Shown here: piece by piece, positions 24,989 through 33,328 of the stretch
How the letters are laid out: every line of letters starts with the position of its first letter
Position numbering within the stretch: position 1 is the first letter of the stretch
Assembly (NCBI GenBank): GCA_031552765.1
Contig: JAVBME010000012.1
Coordinates: 1-58,723 of the forward strand
Direction of reading: 5' to 3'
DNA length: 58,723 nt
DNA from: JAVBME01 sp031552765
GTDB taxonomy: Bacteria; Bacillota; Negativicutes; Acidaminococcales; JAISLQ01
Made by a program: the position numbers and the translations under genes
Notes under the pieces: generated by a model
Databases searched by the model: none
Told to the model about the DNA's origin: nothing
The model's input: only the letters and a program-made list of their open reading frames with translations

Positions 24989-26179
24989 ATGAAAAAACCA
25001 TTGGAAGGCGTAAAAGTACTTGATCTGACGAGGATATTGTCCGGGCCTATGTGTACGATGATCCTGGGCGATCTGGGGGCGGATATCATCAAAGTAGAGC
25101 CTTGGCCGAACGGCGACGACTCGCGCGGAAATCCGCCTTTTGTCAAAGAAGAAAGCATGTATTTTGTCAGTTTGAACCGCAATAAAAAAAGTATTGTCGT
25201 CAATCTCAAGGAAGAGACCGGCAAAGACCTATTTATCAAAATGGTCAAAGAGGCTGATATTTTGGTGGAAAACTTTCGCCCCGGCGCAATGGCGAAATTA
25301 GGCTTTTCCTATGATGTATTGAAAGAAATAAATGACAAACTCATTTACTGTGCCGTTTCCGGTTTCGGCCATACCGGCCCCTATAAAAACCGGGCGGCTT
25401 ATGACGCGGTCATCCAGGCCATGGGCGGCATCATGAGCGTCACCGGCCAGCCGGGCAGCGCCGGCACCCGGGTAGGTACGTCCATCGGCGACGCCACGGC
25501 GGCACTGTTTGCTACCATCGGCATACTTGGCGCTTTAAGAGTAGTGGAACAAGGCGGCTTGGGCCAATTTATCGATATCAGCATGCTCGATTGTCAGGTA
25601 GCTCTGGTAGAAGGCCAGCTGGCCCGCTATTTCGGCACCGGGCAAGTACCTAAGCCTGTCGGCAACCGCCATGCTACGGCTACCCCCTTTGACCTGTTTA
25701 AAACTGAGGACGGGAGCTTCATTGTCGCCATACAAAAAAATTCCATGTGGGAAAAACTGTGCAAAGTAATGAATCTCGAGGAGCTCATCAAAGACCCGCG
25801 CTTTGAAACCAACGCCACCCGTTGCGACAACGAAGCGGCGCTCAAAGCGATCTTGCAGCCGGTCTTTATGTCCAAGACCACTAAGGAGTGGATGACCTTG
25901 ATGGACGAAGCCGGCATAGCTTACGGACCGCTCAATAATATGGCCGATATCGTCGCCGACCCGCATATCAATTCACGCGACATGATAGTGGAAATCCCGG
26001 GACACGCCAAGCTTGGCAACGTCAAATACCCCAATACGCCGATAAAATACTCCGAGACCAAAGCCGGTATAAATTTTCCCGCTCCTACCCTGGGCCAGCA
26101 TACTGACGAAATACTCAAAAAGTTTGGCTATAGCGATCAGGATATTCAAAATCTGAAAGATAAACAAGCGGTTAAATAA
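24989..26179 (+). CDS. Class III (CaiB/BaiF) CoA-transferase, copy 2
   Basis: 396 residues, clearly paralogous to the copy at 21948 over the full length: GVKVLDLTRILSGPMCTMIL, GDDSR, YFVSLNRNKKSIVVNL, ISMLDCQVALVEGQLARY (catalytic Asp region), GNRHATATPFDLF and PTLGQHTDEILKKFG. AAGGGAGGG precedes the ATG, 30 bases after the mmdA-like stop. Lying between a carboxyltransferase and a dicarboxylate carrier, it may charge the incoming acid with CoA from the decarboxylated product (for example succinate with CoA from propionyl-CoA). That reaction is inference. Confidence 0.88.
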   Translation: MKKPLEGVKVLDLTRILSGPMCTMILGDLGADIIKVEPWPNGDDSRGNPPFVKEESMYFVSLNRNKKSIVVNLKEETGKDLFIKMVKEADILVENFRPGAMAKLGFSYDVLKEINDKLIYCAVSGFGHTGPYKNRAAYDAVIQAMGGIMSVTGQPGSAGTRVGTSIGDATAALFATIGILGALRVVEQGGLGQFIDISMLDCQVALVEGQLARYFGTGQVPKPVGNRHATATPFDLFKTEDGSFIVAIQKNSMWEKLCKVMNLEELIKDPRFETNATRCDNEAALKAILQPVFMSKTTKEWMTLMDEAGIAYGPLNNMADIVADPHINSRDMIVEIPGHAKLGNVKYPNTPIKYSETKAGINFPAPTLGQHTDEILKKFGYSDQDIQNLKDKQAVK

Positions 26180-26260
26180 TTTTATCTCAAAGCCGCGCGG
26201 GCGGCGCCGCCGGTATTGTTAAAGGCCGCCTGTGCCAATCATATATAAGGGGTGTTTGAT

Positions 26261-27526
26261 ATGTTCCTATCTGTTGTAGGCGTAGTCTTTCTCCTGGCAG
26301 CTGTTTACCTTCTGGTAAAACAATACGAAACCCGGATGGTCCTTTTCATGGCCGGATTGCTGATGTGCATAGTAGCCATGAATCCACTGGCGGCTTTTAA
26401 AGGCTTTTCCAACGCTATAAAAGGCGCCGGCATAATAGAAATAATCACCGCTTCCATGGGCTTTGCCATGGTTCTTGAACATACTAAATGTGACAAACAC
26501 CTTGTCCATCTTTTGGCCAACGGTCTGAAAAAAGTCGGTCCGGCCCTTATACCAGGCGCCGTACTGGTCACCGCCTTCGTCCATATCTCCGTTCCCAGCG
26601 CGGCCGGCTGCGTCGCCGCGGTCGGCTCGGTCATCGTGCCCATACTCATCGGCGCCGGCGTACACCCCACTATGGCAGCTTCGACAGTCTTTGCCGGTAC
26701 ATTTGGCTGGTCGCACCTCTCTCCCGGATTTCATCAGGTAGTAATAGTTTCAGAGGCCAGCAAAAACACCCCCGTGGCCGTCGTAACCAATCTTTTCACC
26801 CCCACTATAATCATCGGCATAGTAGTAGCGCTCGGGGTTACCCTGGTCGCCTTTGCCCGTAAAGAACACAAAGGCTACCAAAAAGAAGTTGCAGTTGAAG
26901 AGTTCAAAATAAACCTGGTATACGCGCTCGTACCGCTGCTGCCGCTGGTACTCATACTCCTCGGCACTTTCAATATCGTCCCTGTACTCAAAAAGCTGGC
27001 TATATCACACGCCATGCTGATAGGCGTTATCGTGACCTGCCTGGTAACACGCACCAAACCCGGCGACATCTCCAACGCTTTTTTCAAAGGGATGGGCAAT
27101 GCCTTTGGACACATTTACGGCATTATCATCTGTTCCGGCGTTTTTGTCGCCGGCCTGACGGCTACGGGGCTTTTGAAAGCAATGCTTAATTTTATGAGCA
27201 GCAATCCCGATATCGCTAAACTTACCGGTTCTTTTGGTCCCTTTATTCTTGGCGTCATCTGCGGCAGTGGCGACGCAGCGTCCGTCGCCTTCAACAACTC
27301 TGTCACCCCGCACGCCGCCAGCTTCGGTATCCCGCCTATGGATCTTGGCAGCGTAGCGGCTATCGGCGGCGCGCTCGGCCGCACTATGTCTCCCATCGCC
27401 GGCGCGGCCATGGTCTGCTGCGGCCTGGCCGGTATAAACAATCCTATGGAACTGGCCAAACGGAACGCCCTGCCTATGATCGCCGGCGTCATAACTATGT
27501 CCATATTATTCCTTTACATGAAATAA
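26261..27526 (+). CDS. dcuC: DcuC-family anaerobic C4-dicarboxylate carrier
   Basis: 421 residues, about twelve membrane segments. Resembles DcuC: KQYETRMVLFMAGLLMCIVA, GFAMVLEHTKCDKHLV, HISVPSAAGCVAAVGSVIVP and the C-terminal GALGRTMSPIAGAAMVCCGLAG. DcuC acts mainly in succinate export in enteric bacteria but can exchange dicarboxylates; in a succinate-consuming anaerobe it could import. The ATG at 26261 has AAGGGG eight bases upstream; a GTG nine bases earlier abuts the ribosome site. Third gene of the sigma-54 operon. Confidence 0.85.
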   Translation: MFLSVVGVVFLLAAVYLLVKQYETRMVLFMAGLLMCIVAMNPLAAFKGFSNAIKGAGIIEIITASMGFAMVLEHTKCDKHLVHLLANGLKKVGPALIPGAVLVTAFVHISVPSAAGCVAAVGSVIVPILIGAGVHPTMAASTVFAGTFGWSHLSPGFHQVVIVSEASKNTPVAVVTNLFTPTIIIGIVVALGVTLVAFARKEHKGYQKEVAVEEFKINLVYALVPLLPLVLILLGTFNIVPVLKKLAISHAMLIGVIVTCLVTRTKPGDISNAFFKGMGNAFGHIYGIIICSGVFVAGLTATGLLKAMLNFMSSNPDIAKLTGSFGPFILGVICGSGDAASVAFNNSVTPHAASFGIPPMDLGSVAAIGGALGRTMSPIAGAAMVCCGLAGINNPMELAKRNALPMIAGVITMSILFLYMK

Positions 27527-27543
27527 TATGTTAAGCTAAATAC

Positions 27544-27592
27544 AAAAGGCGGCCAACACAGATACAAACCGGCTTCTTGTTGGCTGCCTTTC
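27544..27592 (+). terminator. Hairpin between dcuC and the sigma-54 activator gene
   Basis: 14-base arms AAAGGCGGCCAACA (27545-27558) and TGTTGGCTGCCTTT (27578-27591) pair with a single G-T. The following bases (CTTATAGAC) are only weakly T-rich, so it may act as a leaky terminator that lowers expression of the activator relative to the upstream genes. Confidence 0.65.
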
Positions 27593-27627
27593 TTATAGAC
27601 AAGTTTACCTCGCATTGGAGCACCGAT

Positions 27628-29742
27628 ATGGCAAAGAAAAAACTCATCGGCCTGGTTGGCCAGAGCGAAGCTACCTGTATGTTCATAACCTGCCAGCTGC
27701 TGCAATTTATAGGCGACTATGCGGAAGTATCCACCTGGTGCCTAGACGAAAATAGTGCGCCGCCCATTCATTTTGAAAATGCTTCCGTGTACCTTATATC
27801 CAACCATTCAGTCTATGAAGCGGCTAATAGCTACCTGCCCGCCGGGAAAAAACGCATTATCGCCAACCGGGCGGTCAATATAGAAAAACTGGCCAACATC
27901 CTTGACGTAGACTACGGAGAAAAAGCACTGGTCGTGGCCACAACCGAAGAAACTTCCAACAATACCATAGAAATACTCAATACCCTGGGCGTAGATTACC
28001 TCAGTCTTTATCCCTACTGGCCAAACTGCCGGAAAGAATTCCCCTCCGGTATCCAGCTGGCTATAACAACCGGCCTGGTACACCTGGTCCCTCCCCATAT
28101 AAAAAGAGTGATAAACCTGGGCGGCAAAGGGATAGATGTCTCTTCTTTCGCTGATATCCTTTGCGAATTGGGCTTGCCTACGCTAATACTCAAAGAGTTT
28201 TCAAACTATTACCTCAAAGCAATATTGGAAAATAACATCCGCATCCGTCATATAGCCGAACAAAACGAAAAACTGGGCAGAAACATGGCCCGCATACTCG
28301 ACAACGTAGTCGAAGGGATCATAGCGATAGACGATGGCGGGAAAATCGTCTTTTCCAACCCTCCGGCCGAAAAGATATTCAAACAAGCCAAAGCCAGCCT
28401 TGCCGGCATGAACATCTCACATATCATACCTGCCTTTGAACAATACCTCCCGGGAGCGGAAAGCGGCAACAGCCAGGAACATATAATCTCTCTTGAAGAT
28501 CAGCATTACATATTGAAAAATTATCCTCTGGGCGAAAAAAGCTCTAATATAGCCACCTGGGTAACCTCTATCCTGCCTACTCAAACCGTCCAGGAGCTCG
28601 ACAAAAAAGTGCGCAGGGAACTACATCGCCGCGCTAATACGGCTAAATACCGTTTTGCCGATATATGCGGGCATTCCGCCGCCATACAAAACACCATACA
28701 CCTGGCGAAAAAATTTGCCCAGACGGATATGACCATACTGCTAGAAGGAGAAAGCGGTACCGGCAAGGAATTATTTGCCCAATCCATTCATAATTTTTCC
28801 AGCCGCAAAAACGGCCCGTTTGTCGCAGTAAATTTTGCCAGCATGCCGGAGCACCTCATTGAAAGCGAGCTGTTCGGCTATGTCGAAGGCGCTTTCACCG
28901 GCGCCAAACGCGGCGGCAAAGCCGGACTTTTTGAAGAAGCCCACACCGGGACTATTTTTCTCGACGAGATCGGCAGCGCCCTGCCCGACATGCAAAAACG
29001 CCTGCTCCGGGTACTGGAGGAAAGAGAAATCCGCCGCGTCGGCAGCAACCAGGTAATGTCGGTAGACGTACGGGTGATAACCGCTTCCAACATAAAGCTA
29101 CAAAAACTGGTCGACAGTGACGCTTTCCGCCTGGATCTTTTCTACCGCCTTTGTGCAGCGCCGATAACCATACCGGCATTGCGCTCGCGCAAGGATGACA
29201 TCCTTCTACTGGCCGGCCAGTTTGCCGCCAACCTGCATCATAACCTTAAACTGTCCCCCGAGCTGGCCGACTTCTTTCTTAGTTATAGCTGGCCGGGCAA
29301 CGTACGCGAACTGCAAAACCTGATCAGTTATATTTGCAGTTTGGTAGCAAGCGGCAAATACGCCTATCTGGAGCATTTGCCCGCTTACATAGCCGACAGT
29401 ATGGAAAATTTGCCGCCAGCAAAATTTTCCGGTAAAAAAATCAAATTACTCGGAGAAAATGACGAATTTAAAAACATAGTAAAAAACCCGCTCAACCGCA
29501 ATATAGCCTTTGGTATATTGCAAGAACTCCGCCAGGCCGAAGTGCTGAATAAAAATATCGGGCGCAAGACCCTACAAAACAAACTACTAGCGGGCGGTAT
29601 AGGCATTAGCGAATACCAAGTCAAGTCCTGGCTAAAAACATTGTCTAAAATAGACTGCCTCCAGCAGGGAAACACCCGCCAGGGCAGCAAGATAACAGAA
29701 AAAGGCCGCCAATTCATAACTTTTATAGAACAAAACTTTTGA
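27628..29742 (+). CDS. Sigma-54-dependent transcriptional activator (PAS-AAA+) with atypical C-terminus
   Basis: 704 residues. The N-terminal region (1-220), beginning KKKLIGLVGQSEATC, is unfamiliar. A PAS domain follows (about 235-335; RILDNVVEGIIAIDDGGKIVFSNPPAEKIF). The AAA+ domain (about 345-580) has Walker A EGESGTGKE, the sigma-54-contacting GAFTGA loop (VEGAFTGAKRGG), Walker B GTIFLDEIG and the SWPGNVRELQNL end. The C-terminus (about 600-704) is not a Fis helix-turn-helix; it resembles a winged helix (SEYQVKSWLKTLSK ... SKITEKGRQFITF). It probably activates the sigma-54 promoter at 23309. GGAG lies seven bases before the ATG. Confidence 0.87.
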   Translation: MAKKKLIGLVGQSEATCMFITCQLLQFIGDYAEVSTWCLDENSAPPIHFENASVYLISNHSVYEAANSYLPAGKKRIIANRAVNIEKLANILDVDYGEKALVVATTEETSNNTIEILNTLGVDYLSLYPYWPNCRKEFPSGIQLAITTGLVHLVPPHIKRVINLGGKGIDVSSFADILCELGLPTLILKEFSNYYLKAILENNIRIRHIAEQNEKLGRNMARILDNVVEGIIAIDDGGKIVFSNPPAEKIFKQAKASLAGMNISHIIPAFEQYLPGAESGNSQEHIISLEDQHYILKNYPLGEKSSNIATWVTSILPTQTVQELDKKVRRELHRRANTAKYRFADICGHSAAIQNTIHLAKKFAQTDMTILLEGESGTGKELFAQSIHNFSSRKNGPFVAVNFASMPEHLIESELFGYVEGAFTGAKRGGKAGLFEEAHTGTIFLDEIGSALPDMQKRLLRVLEEREIRRVGSNQVMSVDVRVITASNIKLQKLVDSDAFRLDLFYRLCAAPITIPALRSRKDDILLLAGQFAANLHHNLKLSPELADFFLSYSWPGNVRELQNLISYICSLVASGKYAYLEHLPAYIADSMENLPPAKFSGKKIKLLGENDEFKNIVKNPLNRNIAFGILQELRQAEVLNKNIGRKTLQNKLLAGGIGISEYQVKSWLKTLSKIDCLQQGNTRQGSKITEKGRQFITFIEQNF

Positions 29743-29752
29743 ACTTTTTATA

Positions 29753-29785
29753 AAAAAATCCTGTCCCAGAGGAACAGGATTTTTT
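29753..29785. terminator. Bidirectional terminator between the sigma-54 activator and the DUF3298-like gene
   Basis: Perfect 12-base inverted repeat AAAAAATCCTGT (29753-29764) / ACAGGATTTTTT (29774-29785); serves convergent genes. Confidence 0.88.
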
Positions 29786-30964
29786 CTACTTTTTCACTTT
29801 GCTCAATGCATATTTGGCAGTATAGTTTATATCCCAGTTGCTGGCATATTTGGCATGCCATCTTACACCGGTCAGTTTGTAAGTCCAGCCGGTCGAATCC
29901 CCTGGCGCCAATTGCATGGCATGCCCACGGAATGTAGCCGAATACAGCCCTACTACATTTCCCAGCGAATCTTTCAGTGTCAAATTCATCCTCATTTGCC
30001 GTACTTTTGTTGCTATATCCCCTGTATTATTGTAAAAATACCCTTTAACCAAAAGCGCTCCCCGCGTATCGTCATATTCAACGCTCTGCGCGTTCCAACT
30101 TACACCGTCGTTGTCGTGCACCAACACATCCGGCGTGCCCTCGCTGGCTTTGGCCGCAGTTATATTTTCCTCTTTTTTTCCTGGGTTATCAACGCCAAGG
30201 TCGTCGCCCGGTTCTTGCTTTTTACTGTTCCATCCCATAGGGGCTTCATAAAAAGCCAGTCCCGAAGCTTTGTTTGTACTGCGCATCAGGGCGACCCACA
30301 AGGCGCCGTCTTTGTCTAATATGTCCTCCATATCGCTATAAGGTATACCGTAGCCGCTCAATACTCCGTCGTCCACTGTATATACACGCAGATAGTTATC
30401 AGTCAGCAAAAAGCGCCTGTTCTGTTCGCCTGTTTTCCAAATCGAGGCAAAATCGTCATAATCCCATGAACCACCGGCCAAACGGTAATAAGTGCTGTTG
30501 CCGCGGCAAAGCTCCAAAATCCGTTCCGCATAATCTATCTCCCGGTCAAAAAGGCTGCGCAGTTCGTATACACGGCCCGTCATAAGGTCGACGTGCAATC
30601 CGGCATCCACCCTTTCGGCATAACTGCTGCCAGGGGCCTTTGTATAGCCGGTGAAATGGACTACCAAAAGATAATCGTTAAAAAATACTATCTTGAAAGC
30701 ACCGGACAGAGCGCTGCCCGGCAGGGGATTTACCATGCTCTCTATCGCCGCTTTGATATTGCTATTTACTTCCTTTTCCGCCATTTTACTGGGCAGCCCT
30801 TTCACTAGTGGTATCTCGGCCCTGCCCTGCCCTACGCTGATCTCTATCTGCAATATTTCCACACTGGAAAGAGTTTTTGCGGCCAGAGCCGTCCCTACAG
30901 GCAGTATTAGAAAAAAAGCCATGAAAATCAATATTTTTTGCAGCCTTAGCGCCCTGCTGTTCAT
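29786..30964 (-). CDS. Secreted protein with DUF4163/DUF3298-like region
   Basis: 392 residues. Signal peptide (hydrophobic about 11-28; cleavage near GTALA-AK). Residues about 35-240 follow the pattern of DUF4163/DUF3298 (PdaC- and RsiV-like): VEILQIEISVGQG, GYTKAPGSSYAERVDAGLHVDLMTGRVYELRSLF, then YDDFASIW and a YTVDDGVLSGYGIPYSDM strand-turn. A low-complexity acidic linker (about 260-290) leads to a C-terminal beta-rich domain (about 295-385) that resembles extracellular FxLYD-type domains. No catalytic motif is visible, so no enzyme activity is claimed. The ATG at 30964 is chosen; an upstream TTG frame adds eight residues. Confidence 0.65.
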   Translation of the reverse strand: MNSRALRLQKILIFMAFFLILPVGTALAAKTLSSVEILQIEISVGQGRAEIPLVKGLPSKMAEKEVNSNIKAAIESMVNPLPGSALSGAFKIVFFNDYLLVVHFTGYTKAPGSSYAERVDAGLHVDLMTGRVYELRSLFDREIDYAERILELCRGNSTYYRLAGGSWDYDDFASIWKTGEQNRRFLLTDNYLRVYTVDDGVLSGYGIPYSDMEDILDKDGALWVALMRSTNKASGLAFYEAPMGWNSKKQEPGDDLGVDNPGKKEENITAAKASEGTPDVLVHDNDGVSWNAQSVEYDDTRGALLVKGYFYNNTGDIATKVRQMRMNLTLKDSLGNVVGLYSATFRGHAMQLAPGDSTGWTYKLTGVRWHAKYASNWDINYTAKYALSKVKK

Positions 30965-31118
30965 TGCGATAGTTATCCCCTTTTTCAATATTATGCAAAA
31001 CTTTTATGTATAATTTATTCGCTGCCCAGGCAAAAAATCCTCTATCATCAATATTATTGCCCGATATACTTATTTTATTATTACTCCTGCGATGAATATC
31101 GTACACCTCAAATACTAA

Positions 31119-31144
31119 AGGCCGCCTGCTTGCACAGGCGGCCT
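31119..31144 (-). terminator. Hairpin after the ferritin gene
   Basis: Stem AGGCCGCCTG / CAGGCGGCCT (perfect ten bases, six-base loop) 14 bases beyond the ferritin stop; on the minus strand followed by TTTAGTATTT. Confidence 0.7.
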
Positions 31145-31157
31145 CTTTTGCAGTTTA

Positions 31158-31649
31158 TCAGTCTTCTCTTTTGCCGAGTTTTTTATCAAAATAAAAGAGC
31201 GCGGCGCTGTTTTCCGGTATGCGTTTCGCTTGCTGGACTATCTCGTCGGCGTTAGCCTCTTCTTCTACCTGCTCGGAGATGAACCATTGCAGGAACACCT
31301 GGGAAGCGTAATCCTTTTCTTTCACTGCCAGTTCATAAAGTTTGTGAATAAGCGAAGTAACTAGTTTTTCATGTGCCAGTACTTTTTCAAAGGTTTGCAA
31401 TACGCTGCCGTATTTTTTATCCGGCGCCTGTATGGCTTTAAGCTCTACAACACCGCCGCGTTCGACCAAATAATCTATCAGTTTTTCCGCGTGTTCGGTC
31501 TCTTCTTCATACTGCACCCGCAGCCAATGGGCAATGCCGGGCAGGTTTTGGTCGGAATAGTATACTGACATGGCCAAGTACATATACGCGGAGAAAAATT
31601 CCGCCTGGATTTGGTCGTTGATCGCTGCTTGCATTTTACTGCTTATCAT
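31158..31649 (-). CDS. ftnA: Ferritin
   Basis: 163 residues, non-haem bacterial ferritin that oxidises and stores iron and also protects against peroxide in anaerobes. Ferroxidase ligands are in place: Glu17 (IQAEFFSAY), Glu50 and His53 (YEEETEHAEKL), with Glu at about 94 (LAHEK) and the EQVEEEAN motif near 130. GGAG lies about nine bases before the ATG. Single gene with its own promoter and hairpin terminator, divergent from aldehyde dehydrogenase. Confidence 0.95.
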   Translation of the reverse strand: MISSKMQAAINDQIQAEFFSAYMYLAMSVYYSDQNLPGIAHWLRVQYEEETEHAEKLIDYLVERGGVVELKAIQAPDKKYGSVLQTFEKVLAHEKLVTSLIHKLYELAVKEKDYASQVFLQWFISEQVEEEANADEIVQQAKRIPENSAALFYFDKKLGKRED

Positions 31650-31687
31650 GGGTCACCACTCCTTATATAAAATAAACTACTAAGTGT

Positions 31688-31717
31688 ATTTTACCACACT
31701 CTACAGGCAGTATTCAA
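31688..31717 (-). promoter_or_regulatory. Sigma-70 promoter of the ferritin gene
   Basis: Minus strand: TTGAAT (31712-31717), 18-base spacer, TAAAAT (31688-31693). Confidence 0.65.
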
Positions 31718-31767
31718 GGTTATTGTTAAAAATTATTTTTTAATAATAATTATTGTTTAATTCCGAG

Positions 31768-31795
31768 TTGACAACTAAAATATATGCAATATAAT
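31768..31795 (+). promoter_or_regulatory. Sigma-70 promoter of the aldehyde dehydrogenase gene
   Basis: TTGACA (31768-31773), 16-base spacer, TATAAT (31790-31795): both hexamers are perfect consensus, so constitutive strong expression or repressor control is likely. Confidence 0.85.
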
Positions 31796-31852
31796 TATGA
31801 GTAGTAGATTATATTTACCATTGGCAAGTTATAATGAAAAGGGGGGTTTACT

Positions 31853-33322
31853 ATGGAATTGGATATCCGTGTCAAAAATTTCCTCACTGGGAAAAAACTG
31901 TTATTTATAAATGGCGAATTTGTCCCGTCAGCCTCAGGCGAAACCTTTGAAAGCATCAACCCGGCCGATGAAAGCGTCTTGACGCTGGTAGCCAAAGGCG
32001 GTAAAGAGGATATCGACAGAGCAGCCAGGGCCGCCCGCGACGCCTTTGACCACGGCCCCTGGCGTAAGATGAAACCGGCCGAACGCAGCCGGCTGATTTA
32101 TAAACTAGCTGATTTGATGGAAGAACACCAGGACGCACTGGCACAACTGGAGACGCTCGATAACGGCAAGCCGATACGCGAGACCAGCGCCGGCGACATA
32201 CCGCTGGCAATAGAGCATTTCCGTTATTTCGCCGGCTGGGCGACTAAAATAACCGGGCAAACCATCCCGGTGAACGGGCCTTTTTTCAACTACACCCTGC
32301 ATGAACCGGTAGGCGTAGTAGGGCAAATAATACCCTGGAACTTCCCGCTCCTGATGGCGGCCTGGAAACTGGGCGCGGCTTTGGCCACAGGCTGCACTGT
32401 CATTTTAAAACCTGCTTCCTACACACCGCTGAGCGTCCTTTACCTGGCTACACTGATAAGCGAAGCCGGTTTCCCGCCCGGCGTAGTAAACATCGTCCCC
32501 GGCCCCGGCGGCGAAGCGGGCGACGCGCTGGTCGAGCACCCTTTGGTCAACAAGATAGCATTTACCGGCTCTACCATTGTCGGCAAAGGGCTCATGGCCA
32601 AAGCCAGCGGTACGATTAAACGCATAACCCTGGAGCTGGGCGGCAAGTCGCCCAATATCGTCATGCCGGACGCCGACATCAAACGCGCGGTAGCCGGCGT
32701 GCTTTCAGGCATCATGTTCAACCAGGGGCAGGTCTGCTCGGCCGGCAGCCGAGCTTTCATTCACCAGAGCATTTATGACGAATTTACGGCCCGACTTGCG
32801 GAAAAAGCCAAAAATATGAGGCAGGGCAACGGCATGCTGCCCGATACGGAAATAGGCCCGTTAGTATCGGCAGTGCAGCAAAGAGACGTTCTCTCTTATA
32901 TAGAAAAAGGCAGGAATGAAGGAGCCAAACTGCTGGCCGGCGGCACAAAATCTTTTGATAAGGGCTATTTTGTAGCGCCTACAGTATTCACTTCTGTGCA
33001 AAACCAAATGTGCGTAGCGCAGGAAGAGATTTTCGGCCCGGTGGTAGTGGCGATACCATTTGCCGATACGGACAGCCTGGTCGCCGAAGCCAACGACTCC
33101 ATATACGGCCTGGCGGCCGGCCTGTGGACAAACGACTTGAAGACCGCCCACGACATAGCGGCCAGGTTGCAGGCCGGAAGCGTTTGGGTCAACTGCTACA
33201 ACGCTTTTGACGCGGCGTCTCCTTTCGGCGGTTACAAGCAGTCGGGCATTGGCCGCGAGATGGGCAGTTATGCCCTAGCCAACTATACGGAAGTAAAAAG
33301 TGTTTGGATAAGCATACGCTGA
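31853..33322 (+). CDS. NAD(P)-dependent aldehyde dehydrogenase
   Basis: 489 residues, ALDH superfamily, close in pattern to broad-range/betaine aldehyde dehydrogenases. Cofactor and catalytic features: IPWNFPLLMAAWKLGAAL, FTGSTIVGKGLM, general-base Glu261 in LELGGKSPNIV and nucleophile Cys295 in NQGQVCSAGSRAF; C-terminal PFGGYKQSGIGREMG. Oxidises an aldehyde to the acid; the natural substrate cannot be told. AAAGGGGGG precedes the ATG. Preceded by a consensus promoter; its 3' end nearly touches convergent msrAB. Confidence 0.93.
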   Translation: MELDIRVKNFLTGKKLLFINGEFVPSASGETFESINPADESVLTLVAKGGKEDIDRAARAARDAFDHGPWRKMKPAERSRLIYKLADLMEEHQDALAQLETLDNGKPIRETSAGDIPLAIEHFRYFAGWATKITGQTIPVNGPFFNYTLHEPVGVVGQIIPWNFPLLMAAWKLGAALATGCTVILKPASYTPLSVLYLATLISEAGFPPGVVNIVPGPGGEAGDALVEHPLVNKIAFTGSTIVGKGLMAKASGTIKRITLELGGKSPNIVMPDADIKRAVAGVLSGIMFNQGQVCSAGSRAFIHQSIYDEFTARLAEKAKNMRQGNGMLPDTEIGPLVSAVQQRDVLSYIEKGRNEGAKLLAGGTKSFDKGYFVAPTVFTSVQNQMCVAQEEIFGPVVVAIPFADTDSLVAEANDSIYGLAAGLWTNDLKTAHDIAARLQAGSVWVNCYNAFDAASPFGGYKQSGIGREMGSYALANYTEVKSVWISIR

Positions 33323-33328
33323 TAAAAG

